A DNA stretch of 24,753 bases from Methanobacteriota archaeon (GTDB taxonomy: Archaea; Thermoplasmatota; Poseidoniia; Poseidoniales; Poseidoniaceae): contig PBTA01000004.1 of assembly GCA_002726395.1 (NCBI GenBank), positions 24,414 to 49,166 of the forward strand. Reading direction: 5' to 3'. Positions 1-7,156 of this stretch are shown here, piece by piece; within the stretch, counting starts at the first letter, position 1; each line of letters starts with the position of its first letter. The notes beneath the pieces were generated by a model that made no database searches, was not told where the DNA came from, and worked only from the letters and a program-made list of their open reading frames with translations. The position numbers and the translations under genes were made by a program.

Positions 1-444
1 AGATTGAAAATATACATTGGTTTTTTCTGGGTCTAAACCTAAAGCAGCATAGTTTGCCACATATTCCTGTAACGCGATTTCTCTCCCCTTAACCAGACCA
101 ATACCTCTAGTCGCTTGACTCTCCAAATCAGCAACTGCGATGGTAACGTCGCCACCAAGTTGTTGAAACCACTTGACTTGTTCGATAACCATAGAATGAC
201 CAAGATGCATTCTACCGCTAGGCATTAATCCTGTTAATACTCCGAAAGATTCGTTTGAGCTATGCGCATTGATGACCAAATCAAGATCTCTATGTGCAAA
301 GACAATCCCACGCCTGTGAAGGTGTGAAGGGTTTGGTAATGTGATGTTAGAGAAATCTGATAATCCAAACTGGTCGATTATTCTTGAATAGTCCGTGGAT
401 TGGTTACTACTCCAAGGATCGATGTTTACTTTATCCGCAACCAT
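1..444 (-). CDS. trpS: Tryptophanyl-tRNA synthetase, N-terminal part (cut by left edge)
   Basis: Class I aminoacyl-tRNA synthetase that charges tRNA-Trp in the cytoplasm. The 148 visible residues begin at the ATG complementary to 442-444, and an in-frame TAA lies a few codons upstream, so this is the only reasonable ATG. Residues 7-11 (NIDPW) and 19-27 (YSRIIDQFG) match the usual start of archaeal TrpRS. The HIGH signature appears as TGLMPSGRMHLGH at 71-83, followed by an AVADLESQ stretch at 103-110 typical of the Trp/Tyr branch. The KMSKS half and anticodon-binding part lie off the left edge. The long N-terminal section before HIGH favours archaeal/eukaryotic TrpRS over TyrRS. It lies 85 bases downstream of the secreted-protein gene on the same strand and could be read with it. 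Confidence 0.9.
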   Translation of the reverse strand, partial: MVADKVNIDPWSSNQSTDYSRIIDQFGLSDFSNITLPNPSHLHRRGIVFAHRDLDLVINAHSSNESFGVLTGLMPSGRMHLGHSMVIEQVKWFQQLGGDVTIAVADLESQATRGIGLVKGREIALQEYVANYAALGLDPEKTNVYFQS

Positions 445-529
445 AGCAATCCCCGCAATTGTTGTTTAATTGTTTTATTTCATCAAGGCTTCGATATAAA
501 TCAAGCGATAAAGGTCATTAGTTCTTATT

Positions 530-1738
530 TCACTTGGGGGCCAAGGGTCCGATACCTTCCCGTTTTAGTATCAATAACATACTAAGAATCACTGCAGAAC
601 CTATCGCAAAAGCCACATAGGGTATCCAAGTTGCTTCCGCATCTATTGGCCTTGGTTGGAGCAGCCAGGTAAAAACTAAATCATCTTGGTCAGCAAATCT
701 CTTTGACCATTTGAACAAATCAGTTGTTTCATGGGCCGCTATTGTAATTGCGGCAGAATGGTTATTCCAAAATTCAGCGATGCCCATCACGTCATAAGTT
801 GAATTAGTCACTGTGATTTGCACTTCCCGTTCATCTATTATGCTCAGTAACAAATACCCATCCTGAGATTGACTGTAACCTTCTTTCGTATGTCTTGAAT
901 CCGTGATGTCGTCTAATGGCAAATCATCTGAAGATATTGAGATAATTGTAGATTCTTCAATATCCAACATCCATGTTATTGGAATATTCCAACGCTCTGG
1001 TAGTAATTTGTCACATTGCTCAGTGGCAAGTGACTTGAAAGTAATAACATAATTTTCACCAACCTCACTTACTGAATGGTCAAATTCATAACACTTCTCT
1101 TTAGCCCAGTAGGACCATGCTTGTCCCCATGTAGTCAACCACGCATCTGCATCGTCACTGATGTAGTCTTCAATAGCTGAATCATGGCGAATTGTCGCTT
1201 CATTTACTCGCCCTATCCAGTATAGATTTACTAAACCACCTTCCGCAACAGCGTCCTTGACTGTGCCTACTGAGCCAACTATCTGCTCTAAACTACCACC
1301 GCGCCTACCTAAATTATACCAATCCCACAAATCAGCGGGAATGTCTGTGGAATTATGCCATGCTGTATATCCCAAAGAATTCGCATCTCCATGGACAACA
1401 AATCCCTGCTGTGAAATTATTTGGTGCTGTGCCATTGTAAGAGAATTTGGCGTATATGTAGACACCGGGTTCTCACCCCATAGACTTGCATCAACTCTTT
1501 TCTCAATATACTCTCTGCATTCTCCTGCCACAGCACCCGGATCGGAATTCCAAGATAACCCTGGAATCTCATAACAACCAAACTCATCTCCGTTATTGAG
1601 TCGCTCTGTAGCTAGAGAGGTGTTGAGCCAGCCGTCTTCATCCCAATTTGCGTCGGCAATAACGGAGGGAGAGAAAATCAAACCAAGCAATGAAAGAAGG
1701 ATTACCGTCAAAATGCTGGCATTCTTCACAACAATCAC
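530..1738 (-). CDS. Secreted single-pass membrane protein of unknown function
   Basis: I do not recognise a family. The longest form starts with GTG at 1738; a second GTG three codons on (1729) gives a more classical signal peptide beginning KNASILTVILL, so the true start is uncertain by three codons. Visible architecture: signal peptide at about residues 1-28 with a likely cleavage after Ala in SVIADANW; a roughly 340-residue extracytoplasmic domain rich in Trp, Asp and Glu; a hydrophobic helix near 372-392 (WIPYVAFAIGSAVILSMLLI); and a very short basic tail. The ectodomain has four cysteines (in FGCYE, GECRE, EKCYE and EQCDK contexts) that could form two disulfides. The topology is N-out, C-in. 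The gene begins from the same AT-rich intergenic region that drives the divergent plsC. Confidence 0.75.
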   Translation of the reverse strand: MIVVKNASILTVILLSLLGLIFSPSVIADANWDEDGWLNTSLATERLNNGDEFGCYEIPGLSWNSDPGAVAGECREYIEKRVDASLWGENPVSTYTPNSLTMAQHQIISQQGFVVHGDANSLGYTAWHNSTDIPADLWDWYNLGRRGGSLEQIVGSVGTVKDAVAEGGLVNLYWIGRVNEATIRHDSAIEDYISDDADAWLTTWGQAWSYWAKEKCYEFDHSVSEVGENYVITFKSLATEQCDKLLPERWNIPITWMLDIEESTIISISSDDLPLDDITDSRHTKEGYSQSQDGYLLLSIIDEREVQITVTNSTYDVMGIAEFWNNHSAAITIAAHETTDLFKWSKRFADQDDLVFTWLLQPRPIDAEATWIPYVAFAIGSAVILSMLLILKREGIGPLAPK

Positions 1739-1814
1739 TACCCGGGTGATTAATGGTCATTATCCTCAGTTTTGATACTTCGTATTGCAGGATTTTTGTA
1801 ATTGTGTTGAAATC

Positions 1815-1835
1815 ATTATATTAGGATTATATCTA
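1815..1835. promoter_or_regulatory. AT-rich candidate divergent promoter
   Basis: The 134-base gap between the divergent secreted-protein and plsC genes holds TTATATTA (1816-1823) and GATTATAT (1825-1832), readable as TATA-like boxes in both directions. The first is about 50 bases before the plsC ATG, a normal distance for an archaeal TATA box plus short leader. No BRE was confirmed and no transcript data exist, so this is a weak motif-based call. Confidence 0.35.
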
Positions 1836-1872
1836 AAGTAACAATCAAAGGTAAATCCCATTACGCAAAGAT

Positions 1873-2661
1873 ATGAACGACAGCCTCGATGAGATTCTCG
1901 AGGCATGGAACACTCTTGAGCCGCATTGGAAAATCACCCCACGCAATGGCGGGATAGCACCAACCCCCGGATACTCATTTATTCGATTTATTTTTTCACC
2001 AATAATTAGAGGTCTGATGAGGATAAAAATGTCCGGATCTGAAAGAATACCCAGCCGAGGTGCAACAATCTTTGCCGCCAATCATTTATCACATGTGGAC
2101 CCAATATTGGTTATTGCCTCATCCGGAAGGAAAGTACACTATCTAGCAAAAGATGGGCACTTCAAAAATTTCTTCCTTCGTAAATTCATGAACCTTACTG
2201 GACAGATTGAGACTCAAAGAGAAGAAGGAGGAGACTTAGCACTTGCTTCGGCTGCTGATGTTCTTGAATCAAATTGCGCACTAGGGATTTTCCCAGAAGG
2301 CACCCGTTCTAAGAAAACTGAACAGCCATTTTTGCTTCCTGGCAAGACTGGGATAGCCAGACTTGCTGCCTCATTTCCACATTCAAACGTGGTCCCAATA
2401 GCACTACAAGGGACTAGACAAATGATGGCGCCTCAATCGGATAAATTACCTAAAGTATGGAAGCCAATAAAAATTAATTATGGTAAAAAGATTTCGTGGT
2501 TGGAATGGCTCAGTAGCAGTGAGGGTGGAGATATGTCCGCAGAGCAGATAAAAGTCATGGCAACATTAGAGAAACATGAAATAAAATCATCTATTGCTGT
2601 ACTCTATAGAAAATTTACCGACCAATTAATGGCCAGTATTGGCGAATTAGGTGCACCCTAA
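1873..2661 (+). CDS. PlsC-like 1-acylglycerol-3-phosphate acyltransferase
   Basis: Member of the PlsC/LPLAT family, which transfers acyl groups to lysophosphatidate-type acceptors at the inner membrane face. The catalytic NHxxxxD block is at residues 70-76 (NHLSHVD), and the glycerol-phosphate-binding FPEGTRS block at 140-146. A hydrophobic, membrane-associating segment lies near 36-50. VVPIALQGT (173-181) matches the conserved block IV region. The 262-residue length is typical. It starts at ATG 1873 with no clear Shine-Dalgarno sequence; the leader may be very short. Next on the same strand, 82 bases on, is thyA. A fatty-acyl transferase is unexpected for an organism assumed to make isoprenoid ether lipids, but such genes have been reported in marine group II archaea. 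The real acceptor and acyl donor cannot be read from sequence. Confidence 0.9.
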   Translation: MNDSLDEILEAWNTLEPHWKITPRNGGIAPTPGYSFIRFIFSPIIRGLMRIKMSGSERIPSRGATIFAANHLSHVDPILVIASSGRKVHYLAKDGHFKNFFLRKFMNLTGQIETQREEGGDLALASAADVLESNCALGIFPEGTRSKKTEQPFLLPGKTGIARLAASFPHSNVVPIALQGTRQMMAPQSDKLPKVWKPIKINYGKKISWLEWLSSSEGGDMSAEQIKVMATLEKHEIKSSIAVLYRKFTDQLMASIGELGAP

Positions 2662-2743
2662 ATGCTACTGTTCAGCAAAATTATGAGTAATAAAATTAGA
2701 AAATTATCAAAGGCTTCCTTCCATTGGTTAGGCTGGCGACATC

Positions 2744-3538
2744 ATGCAAGAATATCTGAATTTAATCCGACGAATCTTGGATGAAGGGGAACAAAAGGGT
2801 GACAGAACAGGCACTGGTACTCTTTCAGTATTTGGTCACCAAATGAGATTTGACTTAGCGGAAGGATTTCCTATGGTAACTACTAAAAAGTTGCATCTCA
2901 AATCAATAATTTATGAATTACTGTGGTTTCTAAAAGGTGATACAAATGTGAAGTATCTCCAAGATAATGGCGTTCGAATTTGGAATGAGTGGGCCGATGA
3001 GAATGGTGACTTAGGCCCGGTTTATGGTAAACAATGGCGGCACTGGGAATCAAAAAATGGTACAATAATCGATCAAATTACTGGCGCCATCGATATGATA
3101 AAAAATAATCCAAATAGCCGCAGAATCATTGTCTCTGCCTGGAATGTTGGAGAGTTAGAGGAAATGGCTTTGATGCCATGTCATGCCTTTTTCCAATTCC
3201 ATGTGGCAAATGGCAAACTCAATTGTCAATTATACCAAAGAAGCGCAGATGTATTTCTTGGAGTGCCATTCAATATTGCATCCTATGCTTTACTTACTCA
3301 CATGATGGCTCAAGTTTGCAATCTTAAACCCGGAGCATTTGTCCACACAATTGGTGATGCGCACTTGTACAACAATCATCTAGAACAAGCTCGGTTACAA
3401 ATCACTAGAAAGCCAATGAATTTGCCAAGTTTAAAGCTTAATCAGGATATTGTTGATATCGATGACTTTAGATTTGATGATATCGAGGTAATAAATTATC
3501 AGCATCACCCACATATTTCAGCGCCGATTGCTATCTGA
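2744..3538 (+). CDS. thyA: Thymidylate synthase ThyA
   Basis: Converts dUMP to dTMP with methylene-tetrahydrofolate as both carbon donor and reductant, releasing dihydrofolate. The 264 residues equal the length of the E. coli enzyme and line up without gaps at the key points: RTGTGTLSVFG at 21-31 binds the substrate phosphate, the nucleophile is Cys146 in MPCHAFFQFHV (144-154), RSADVFLGVPFNIASYALL follows, and the protein ends in the usual short hydrophobic C-terminus (APIAI). This is ThyA, not the flavin-dependent ThyX common in many archaea. The folA gene starts 9 bases after the stop, a classic coupled pair since DHFR recycles the dihydrofolate made here. Intact and almost certainly functional. 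Confidence 0.97.
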   Translation: MQEYLNLIRRILDEGEQKGDRTGTGTLSVFGHQMRFDLAEGFPMVTTKKLHLKSIIYELLWFLKGDTNVKYLQDNGVRIWNEWADENGDLGPVYGKQWRHWESKNGTIIDQITGAIDMIKNNPNSRRIIVSAWNVGELEEMALMPCHAFFQFHVANGKLNCQLYQRSADVFLGVPFNIASYALLTHMMAQVCNLKPGAFVHTIGDAHLYNNHLEQARLQITRKPMNLPSLKLNQDIVDIDDFRFDDIEVINYQHHPHISAPIAI

Positions 3539-3547
3539 GTTGTTGAT

Positions 3548-4015
3548 ATGATAATAATGATATATGCTTGTGATGAAAATAATGCCATTGGCAAAGATGG
3601 TGATTTGCCATGGCGGCAATCCACTGACTTGCAGCATTTTAAATCAATAACAAGCGGTGGAACAATTGTAATGGGTAGAAAAACTTGGGAAAGTTTGCCC
3701 GGAAAGCTACCCAACCGTAGGCATGTCGTTTTGACCAGAGGAATTAGGACTGATGTTGAAACTGCTACATTTGATGAAATAATGGAGATGGCAAAGTCTC
3801 AGGATTTATTTGTCATTGGCGGAGGTGAAATATATGAATTATTTTTGCCCCACGCAGAAATTATCCATCGTACAATTATTCATTGTATTGTTGAACAACC
3901 TGATACTTTTGCGCCAGAAATTGATGATTCAATATTTGCCACAATGGAGAATAACTTTGTTGAAAAATCACCACGTGATCAATACGACATGACTTTCCAA
4001 AAACTGTCTAAATAA
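3548..4015 (+). CDS. folA: Dihydrofolate reductase
   Basis: NADPH-dependent reduction of dihydrofolate to tetrahydrofolate. The 155 residues match bacterial FolA length. Visible signatures: NNAIGKDGDLPW at 11-22 (Met20-loop region with the conserved Trp22), the catalytic acidic residue Asp27 in STDLQHFK, MGRKTWES at 42-49 for NADPH binding, and VIGGGEIY near 94-101. The start is taken at ATG 3548; an in-frame ATG three codons later (3557) is possible. GTTGTTGAT just upstream resembles part of the archaeal GGTGAT ribosome-binding motif but sits very close to the start. Downstream the gene converges on the MazG-like gene with only 7 bases between the stops. Confidence 0.95.
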   Translation: MIIMIYACDENNAIGKDGDLPWRQSTDLQHFKSITSGGTIVMGRKTWESLPGKLPNRRHVVLTRGIRTDVETATFDEIMEMAKSQDLFVIGGGEIYELFLPHAEIIHRTIIHCIVEQPDTFAPEIDDSIFATMENNFVEKSPRDQYDMTFQKLSK

Positions 4016-4022
4016 ACAATAA

Positions 4023-4391
4023 TTACTCATTTTTGTACTCTGTTACTCTAACGCCTAGACGACCAGTAAGGGCCTTTCTTTGCATTATTCGGGCATATTT
4101 CTTTTCAAACGCTGATTTCAAATCGATTTCCATTGCGATAGAATGACCCATAAGTAAAATCATTATATCTGCCATCTCTTCAGCACATTCCTCTAATGGT
4201 TTGCCTTTGGTTATAGCAGCAGAAAGTTCACCTAATTCTTCCACAGTAAGAGCTATGCGATAACCCATATCATGACCATTTTTACCTGCAAAGTCATGTT
4301 TGTGATGGAATTTAGCAACTTTTTTCATCATTGTTTCCCATTCGTTGCTCGGCTCGTGAGCCACCCAATCCTCGACATTCAAACCTTCCAT
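4023..4391 (-). CDS. MazG-like nucleotide pyrophosphohydrolase
   Basis: Small all-alpha NTP pyrophosphohydrolase that would split an NTP or dNTP to NMP and pyrophosphate, usually for housecleaning of damaged or excess nucleotides. The diagnostic metal-binding pattern is present: EELGE at residues 51-55, and EEMAD at 71-75 about 20 residues later, within helical sequence. The 122-residue length fits single-domain MazG/dCTPase-like members rather than the duplicated MazG. The start ATG at 4391 is 32 bases after the phosphorylase stop, consistent with cotranscription in an eS1-phosphorylase-MazG order. The substrate cannot be assigned; a role in dNTP pool control would fit the adjacent thyA-folA pair, but those are on the opposite strand. 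Confidence 0.8.
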   Translation of the reverse strand: MEGLNVEDWVAHEPSNEWETMMKKVAKFHHKHDFAGKNGHDMGYRIALTVEELGELSAAITKGKPLEECAEEMADIMILLMGHSIAMEIDLKSAFEKKYARIMQRKALTGRLGVRVTEYKNE

Positions 4392-4423
4392 GAAAAGATT
4401 GTAACGAAGGTACAGAATAGTTC

Positions 4424-5227
4424 TTACTCATGCCTCAAAATAGTGAATAGGGTTTGAAAAACTGGCTCTAAGCGTTCATTAGCTTGCGCAGAGACTTGTT
4501 GGTGTGATAGTTCGGCACTTCTATCGCCTGGTTCTCTACCTGCAGCCCAATTTGATGAGATACAGATTGCTGAATATGGTATATTCAATTCATTGGCGAG
4601 TTTTACTTCTCTTGCCATAGTCATACCAACCATATGACCACCAAGAAGACCAATTGCATCTACCTCAGCTCTTGTTTCGAAATGAGGTCCTTGAGCAAGC
4701 CAGTAAGTGTAATACATCCGCTCATTAGAATCGTCAAATCCTTGGGATCTTCTTAATCCTGATTCTAACTTTTTGTTTAATTTAGTTGAGAATGGTTCCG
4801 TAACTGAGGTGAAAGTCGCAAACTCTTCGCTATAGGTTGAAGCAACACCACTAAAATCAATGTACTGGTCGGCCAAAGCCACCTTACCCGGAGGGAAATC
4901 TGCTTCTAGTGTTCCAACTGAACAAACAGAGATTATTACATCACAGCATGCTTCTTTCAGAGCGGCCATATTGGCCTTATGATTAATTGAATGCGGCGGT
5001 TTGTTTGCTCGGTCACCGTTGTGATGTCGTTGCAAGAAAAATAATTCCTTATCGTCATCATTGCCAATTATGTTAATCGTCATGCATTTTAGTGGCACTT
5101 CCCCAAATTCAGTCTGTACGATTACATTGTCTGTTCTTTTTTCGAACATGTGGTATTCTTCATTTGGCCCGTCTTTAAACTTAAAATCAACCAGACCTGT
5201 ACCGCCAATAATGCCAATGCGATCCAT
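4424..5227 (-). CDS. MTA/MTI-type nucleoside phosphorylase (probable 6-oxopurine specificity)
   Basis: Phosphorolytic enzyme of the PNP/MTAP family (trimeric class) that cleaves methylthio-nucleosides or purine nucleosides to base and sugar-1-phosphate. The fold is clear: IGIIGGTGL at 4-12 (phosphate loop), FLQRHHNGD at 64-72, SVCSVGTL at 100-107, GPHFETRAE at 180-188 and GMTMAREVKLA at 201-211 with the substrate-site Met203. The specificity loop reads SSNWAAGRE (224-232), where 6-aminopurine-specific MTAPs have an Asp (human Asp220, in an ATDYDCW context). An Asn here is what I recall for S-methyl-5'-thioinosine phosphorylases, so the preferred base is probably hypoxanthine or guanine rather than adenine. 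Length (267) is normal. Start ATG at 5227, 25 bases after the eS1 stop. Confidence 0.88.
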   Translation of the reverse strand: MDRIGIIGGTGLVDFKFKDGPNEEYHMFEKRTDNVIVQTEFGEVPLKCMTINIIGNDDDKELFFLQRHHNGDRANKPPHSINHKANMAALKEACCDVIISVCSVGTLEADFPPGKVALADQYIDFSGVASTYSEEFATFTSVTEPFSTKLNKKLESGLRRSQGFDDSNERMYYTYWLAQGPHFETRAEVDAIGLLGGHMVGMTMAREVKLANELNIPYSAICISSNWAAGREPGDRSAELSHQQVSAQANERLEPVFQTLFTILRHE

Positions 5228-5252
5228 TAGGCATCACCAATAGAATGGTTGG

Positions 5253-6212
5253 TTATTCCTCTAGTCGGGCTATTAAATCGGCTTTCTTACCGGATACTGG
5301 TTTTCCAGCAGCCTTTAGAAGTTCCTTCAATTCTGCAACAGTCATGCTGCTGTAGTCAACTGCTCCAGCGGCCTCTTCTTTGGTATCTTCAACCTCAGAT
5401 ACTGCTTCAACGACTTCTTCTACAACCTCTTCAGTCTTCTCTGATTCTGGTTCCATGGCTTCTGCTGCATCAAGAATAGAAGGAGTTGCTTCTTCTTCTT
5501 CCATTGCTTCTGCTAGAGCAGCAGCTTTCTTAGCCTTGAGTTCCGAGGCCGTTCTTGCTTCCTCCTCATGGATTTCGTCTAGAGTTGGACCTTTTTCGTT
5601 GACTACACCTGTTTGCAATAATTGACTTTTTCTAATTGAAATCGACTTTATTGGGTAAATTGGCTTCACTGCCTTCCTTACATCTTCTTCAAGTTCTCCA
5701 CCTAGAATAGCCTCTTGCAACTTTGCGTAGGTGTTCTTAGCAGCAAAGCCAAGAAGTAGTTCTCTAGTCTTGGAGCGCATAGCTTGCTTGACTGAAGTTT
5801 GAACTCTCTTTTGGGTTATAATCAATGGTTTTAATCTAACTAAGTAACCATCAGTAGTTACTACGTCAACAACGTCGTCTACTTTACCACGGTATCTGCG
5901 TATTTGTCTTCTGATGTGATCTGTTTGGTGGTGGTGGCCGATGAAAGTGGTTAGTGCATCTTGCCCTACACACTCATCGACACGAAACCTAAGGATGACG
6001 TGCATCTTAGTGAAGTCGCCATTGAATTCTTGCAAAGTCATTTCATAGACTCTGCCCATAATATGTTCATCTGACTCACCGATTGTCTCTCCGATATTCT
6101 TGAAATCCCATGGATGTCGAGGCGCACGAATAGTGTACCATCTCTTTGTCTTCCACTTGTCACGCTGTTTACGTGCTGCTGCACGTGCCTTTGCACTCAC
6201 TTTCTTTGCCAT
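5253..6212 (-). CDS. rps3ae: Small-subunit ribosomal protein eS1 (S3Ae) with C-terminal SAP domain
   Basis: Residues 1-210 are the archaeal/eukaryotic ribosomal protein eS1 of the 30S platform: basic MAKKVSAKARAAARKQRDKW start, RWYTIRAPRHPWD (24-36), FTKMHVILRFRVDE (67-80), a Gln/Arg-rich stretch near 100-110 and KPIYPIKSISIRKSQ (183-197). Usual archaeal eS1 is about 200 residues; this one has 319. The extra part is an Ala/Glu-rich linker (about 215-285) and a SAP-type helix-turn-helix motif (YSSMTVAELKELLKAAGKPV, 287-306, then GKKADLIARLEE). The reading frame stays open 46 codons further upstream, but the ATG at 6212 gives the canonical basic eS1 start, preceded by GTTGAT. First gene of a minus-strand group with the phosphorylase and MazG-like genes; the leader contains a strong hairpin. 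Confidence 0.95.
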   Translation of the reverse strand: MAKKVSAKARAAARKQRDKWKTKRWYTIRAPRHPWDFKNIGETIGESDEHIMGRVYEMTLQEFNGDFTKMHVILRFRVDECVGQDALTTFIGHHHQTDHIRRQIRRYRGKVDDVVDVVTTDGYLVRLKPLIITQKRVQTSVKQAMRSKTRELLLGFAAKNTYAKLQEAILGGELEEDVRKAVKPIYPIKSISIRKSQLLQTGVVNEKGPTLDEIHEEEARTASELKAKKAAALAEAMEEEEATPSILDAAEAMEPESEKTEEVVEEVVEAVSEVEDTKEEAAGAVDYSSMTVAELKELLKAAGKPVSGKKADLIARLEE

Positions 6213-6234
6213 CGATATCAACTCGGTTAGTCTT

Positions 6235-6250
6235 GCGGGGGCTACCCCAC
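6235..6250 (-). promoter_or_regulatory. GC-rich hairpin in the eS1 5' leader
   Basis: In the transcript direction the sequence GTGGGGTAGCCCCCGC can form a 6-bp stem (one G-U pair) with a TAGC loop, ending 22 bases before the eS1 ATG. About 20 bases further 5' is a run of seven G preceded by CCCT, giving a second possible small stem (CCCT/AGGG). This GC-rich block of about 60 bases sits in an otherwise AT-rich gap (6213-6359) and lies between a candidate TATA region (AAAATATTAATGC on the minus strand, around 6303-6315) and the gene. It could be a ribosomal-protein leader that controls translation. The structure is seen; the function is inferred. Confidence 0.4.
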
Positions 6251-6359
6251 TTGCAGGTTGCCGACTGACCCCCCCTATTTCAAAGGGACTATTGGAATGA
6301 AGCATTAATATTTTACAATATTCAACAAAACTCTTCAACAACCAGTCCACCCGTCAGCC

Positions 6360-6779
6360 ATGGGCATACACCACGTAAGTTGTCGAGTTACTGCCAGCGG
6401 CGTGGATGACACAAGGTCGATTACTGATTCATTGGAGTGGTTAGCAGGTGATGATGCAGAAATAATTGTCGATAAATCAACCTCTTATCACGGTTCAAAG
6501 GTATACCTCATGTATTTTAAACTAACAAAAAATAAGACGGTAAAACAATTCATCAACAGGTTAAATGAAGTAGATACCTCGTTAATATCACAGACTTTAT
6601 CAGAAAAAATAGACGAAAACAACACTCTTCACCTAAGGTTTTGCTTGGATTCGTTAATCGGAGGGCAGCTTTTGATCATAAATTCTACGCAAAAGTCAGT
6701 TAAATGTAATATTAAAATTGAAGTCTATCCTGGTATGACCGCTGAAGGAGAAATAAACAAAATTTTGTTTCCTGCATGA
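6360..6779 (+). CDS. COG1325-type predicted RNA-binding protein
   Basis: A 139-residue protein that I match, by pattern, to the archaeal family annotated as predicted exosome subunit/RNA-binding protein with an L5-like fold. The N-terminus IHHVSCRVTASGVDDTRSI mirrors the family's opening beta strand followed by a TED-like segment. A middle strand and helix with a conserved SxHGSKVY (positions 42-49) corresponds to the family's GHxGxxI. The last third (TLHLRFCLDSLIGGQLLI, near 89-106) corresponds to the R-x-D-K/S-x-x-x-G-x-x-x-L block. It is divergent from eS1 and precedes the ferredoxin gene by 84 bases. A role in RNA processing or ribosome-related RNA binding is inferred from the family. No catalytic residues are expected or seen. 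Confidence 0.65.
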   Translation: MGIHHVSCRVTASGVDDTRSITDSLEWLAGDDAEIIVDKSTSYHGSKVYLMYFKLTKNKTVKQFINRLNEVDTSLISQTLSEKIDENNTLHLRFCLDSLIGGQLLIINSTQKSVKCNIKIEVYPGMTAEGEINKILFPA

Positions 6780-6843
6780 GTACTATTTTGGTCACCCTTA
6801 ACATTACGACAATTCACAAGGGGTTAAGTATCCCAAGTTCCAC

Positions 6844-6858
6844 GGGAGGAACGAGGAG
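6844..6858 (+). promoter_or_regulatory. Strong double Shine-Dalgarno of the ferredoxin gene
   Basis: GGGAGG (6844-6849) and GAGGAG (6853-6858) both complement the 16S rRNA 3' end. The second lies 5 bases before the ATG at 6864. This is the clearest ribosome-binding site in the window; most other genes here have weak ones or none, suggesting high ferredoxin expression. Confidence 0.7.
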
Positions 6859-6863
6859 AAATT

Positions 6864-7139
6864 ATGACCCATGTTGTAACTACCACGTGTGTAGACCACA
6901 AGTACCAAGAATGCGTAGCAGTTTGTCCTGTTGACGCTTTTAGAGAAGCCGAGACTTACCTAGTTATTGACCCAGACGAATGCATTGATTGCGGCGCTTG
7001 TGTCCCTGAATGCCCGGTAGATGCAATCTTTGCAGACACCGATGTTCCTGATGAAGAAGAGCACTGGATTGACCGCAACGCAGACGAATCAATAGATGCA
7101 GAAGTAGCAGAAGGAGAATCTCCGGTTCTCGCAGATTAA
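6864..7139 (+). CDS. 7Fe ferredoxin ([3Fe-4S][4Fe-4S])
   Basis: Small soluble electron carrier of 91 residues. Cysteines are at 9, 17, 21 and 40, 43, 46, 50. The spacing C-x7-C-x3-CP and C-x2-C-x2-C-x3-CP is that of the Azotobacter FdI/Thermus type with every position shifted by one, predicting a [3Fe-4S] cluster on C9, C17 and C50 and a [4Fe-4S] cluster on C21, C40, C43 and C46. The C-terminal third is strongly acidic (DEEEHWIDRNADES and beyond), which is usual for ferredoxins and shorter than in FdI. A strong Shine-Dalgarno precedes the ATG. pdxS follows after 17 bases, so the two are probably cotranscribed, though no functional link is known to me. Confidence 0.93.
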   Translation: MTHVVTTTCVDHKYQECVAVCPVDAFREAETYLVIDPDECIDCGACVPECPVDAIFADTDVPDEEEHWIDRNADESIDAEVAEGESPVLAD

Positions 7140-7156
7140 TTCAAGGTAGTGATATC

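Noticed and set aside
1257..1574. 105-codon plus-strand open frame
   Set aside because: It is the antisense of the secreted-protein gene, has no ribosome-binding site and no recognisable domain.
1739..1760. ACCCGGGT palindrome near 1740 as an operator
   Set aside because: An 8-base palindrome beside a start codon is weak evidence, and no second copy or matching regulator was found.
5380..5625. 81-codon Ser/Ala-rich plus-strand frame opposite the eS1 linker
   Set aside because: It is a shadow of the Glu/Ala-rich codons of the eS1 extension.
6213..6350. 46-codon N-terminal extension of eS1
   Set aside because: The ATG at 6212 gives the canonical MAKK start of the family, and the upstream stretch holds the structured leader and TATA-like sequence instead.
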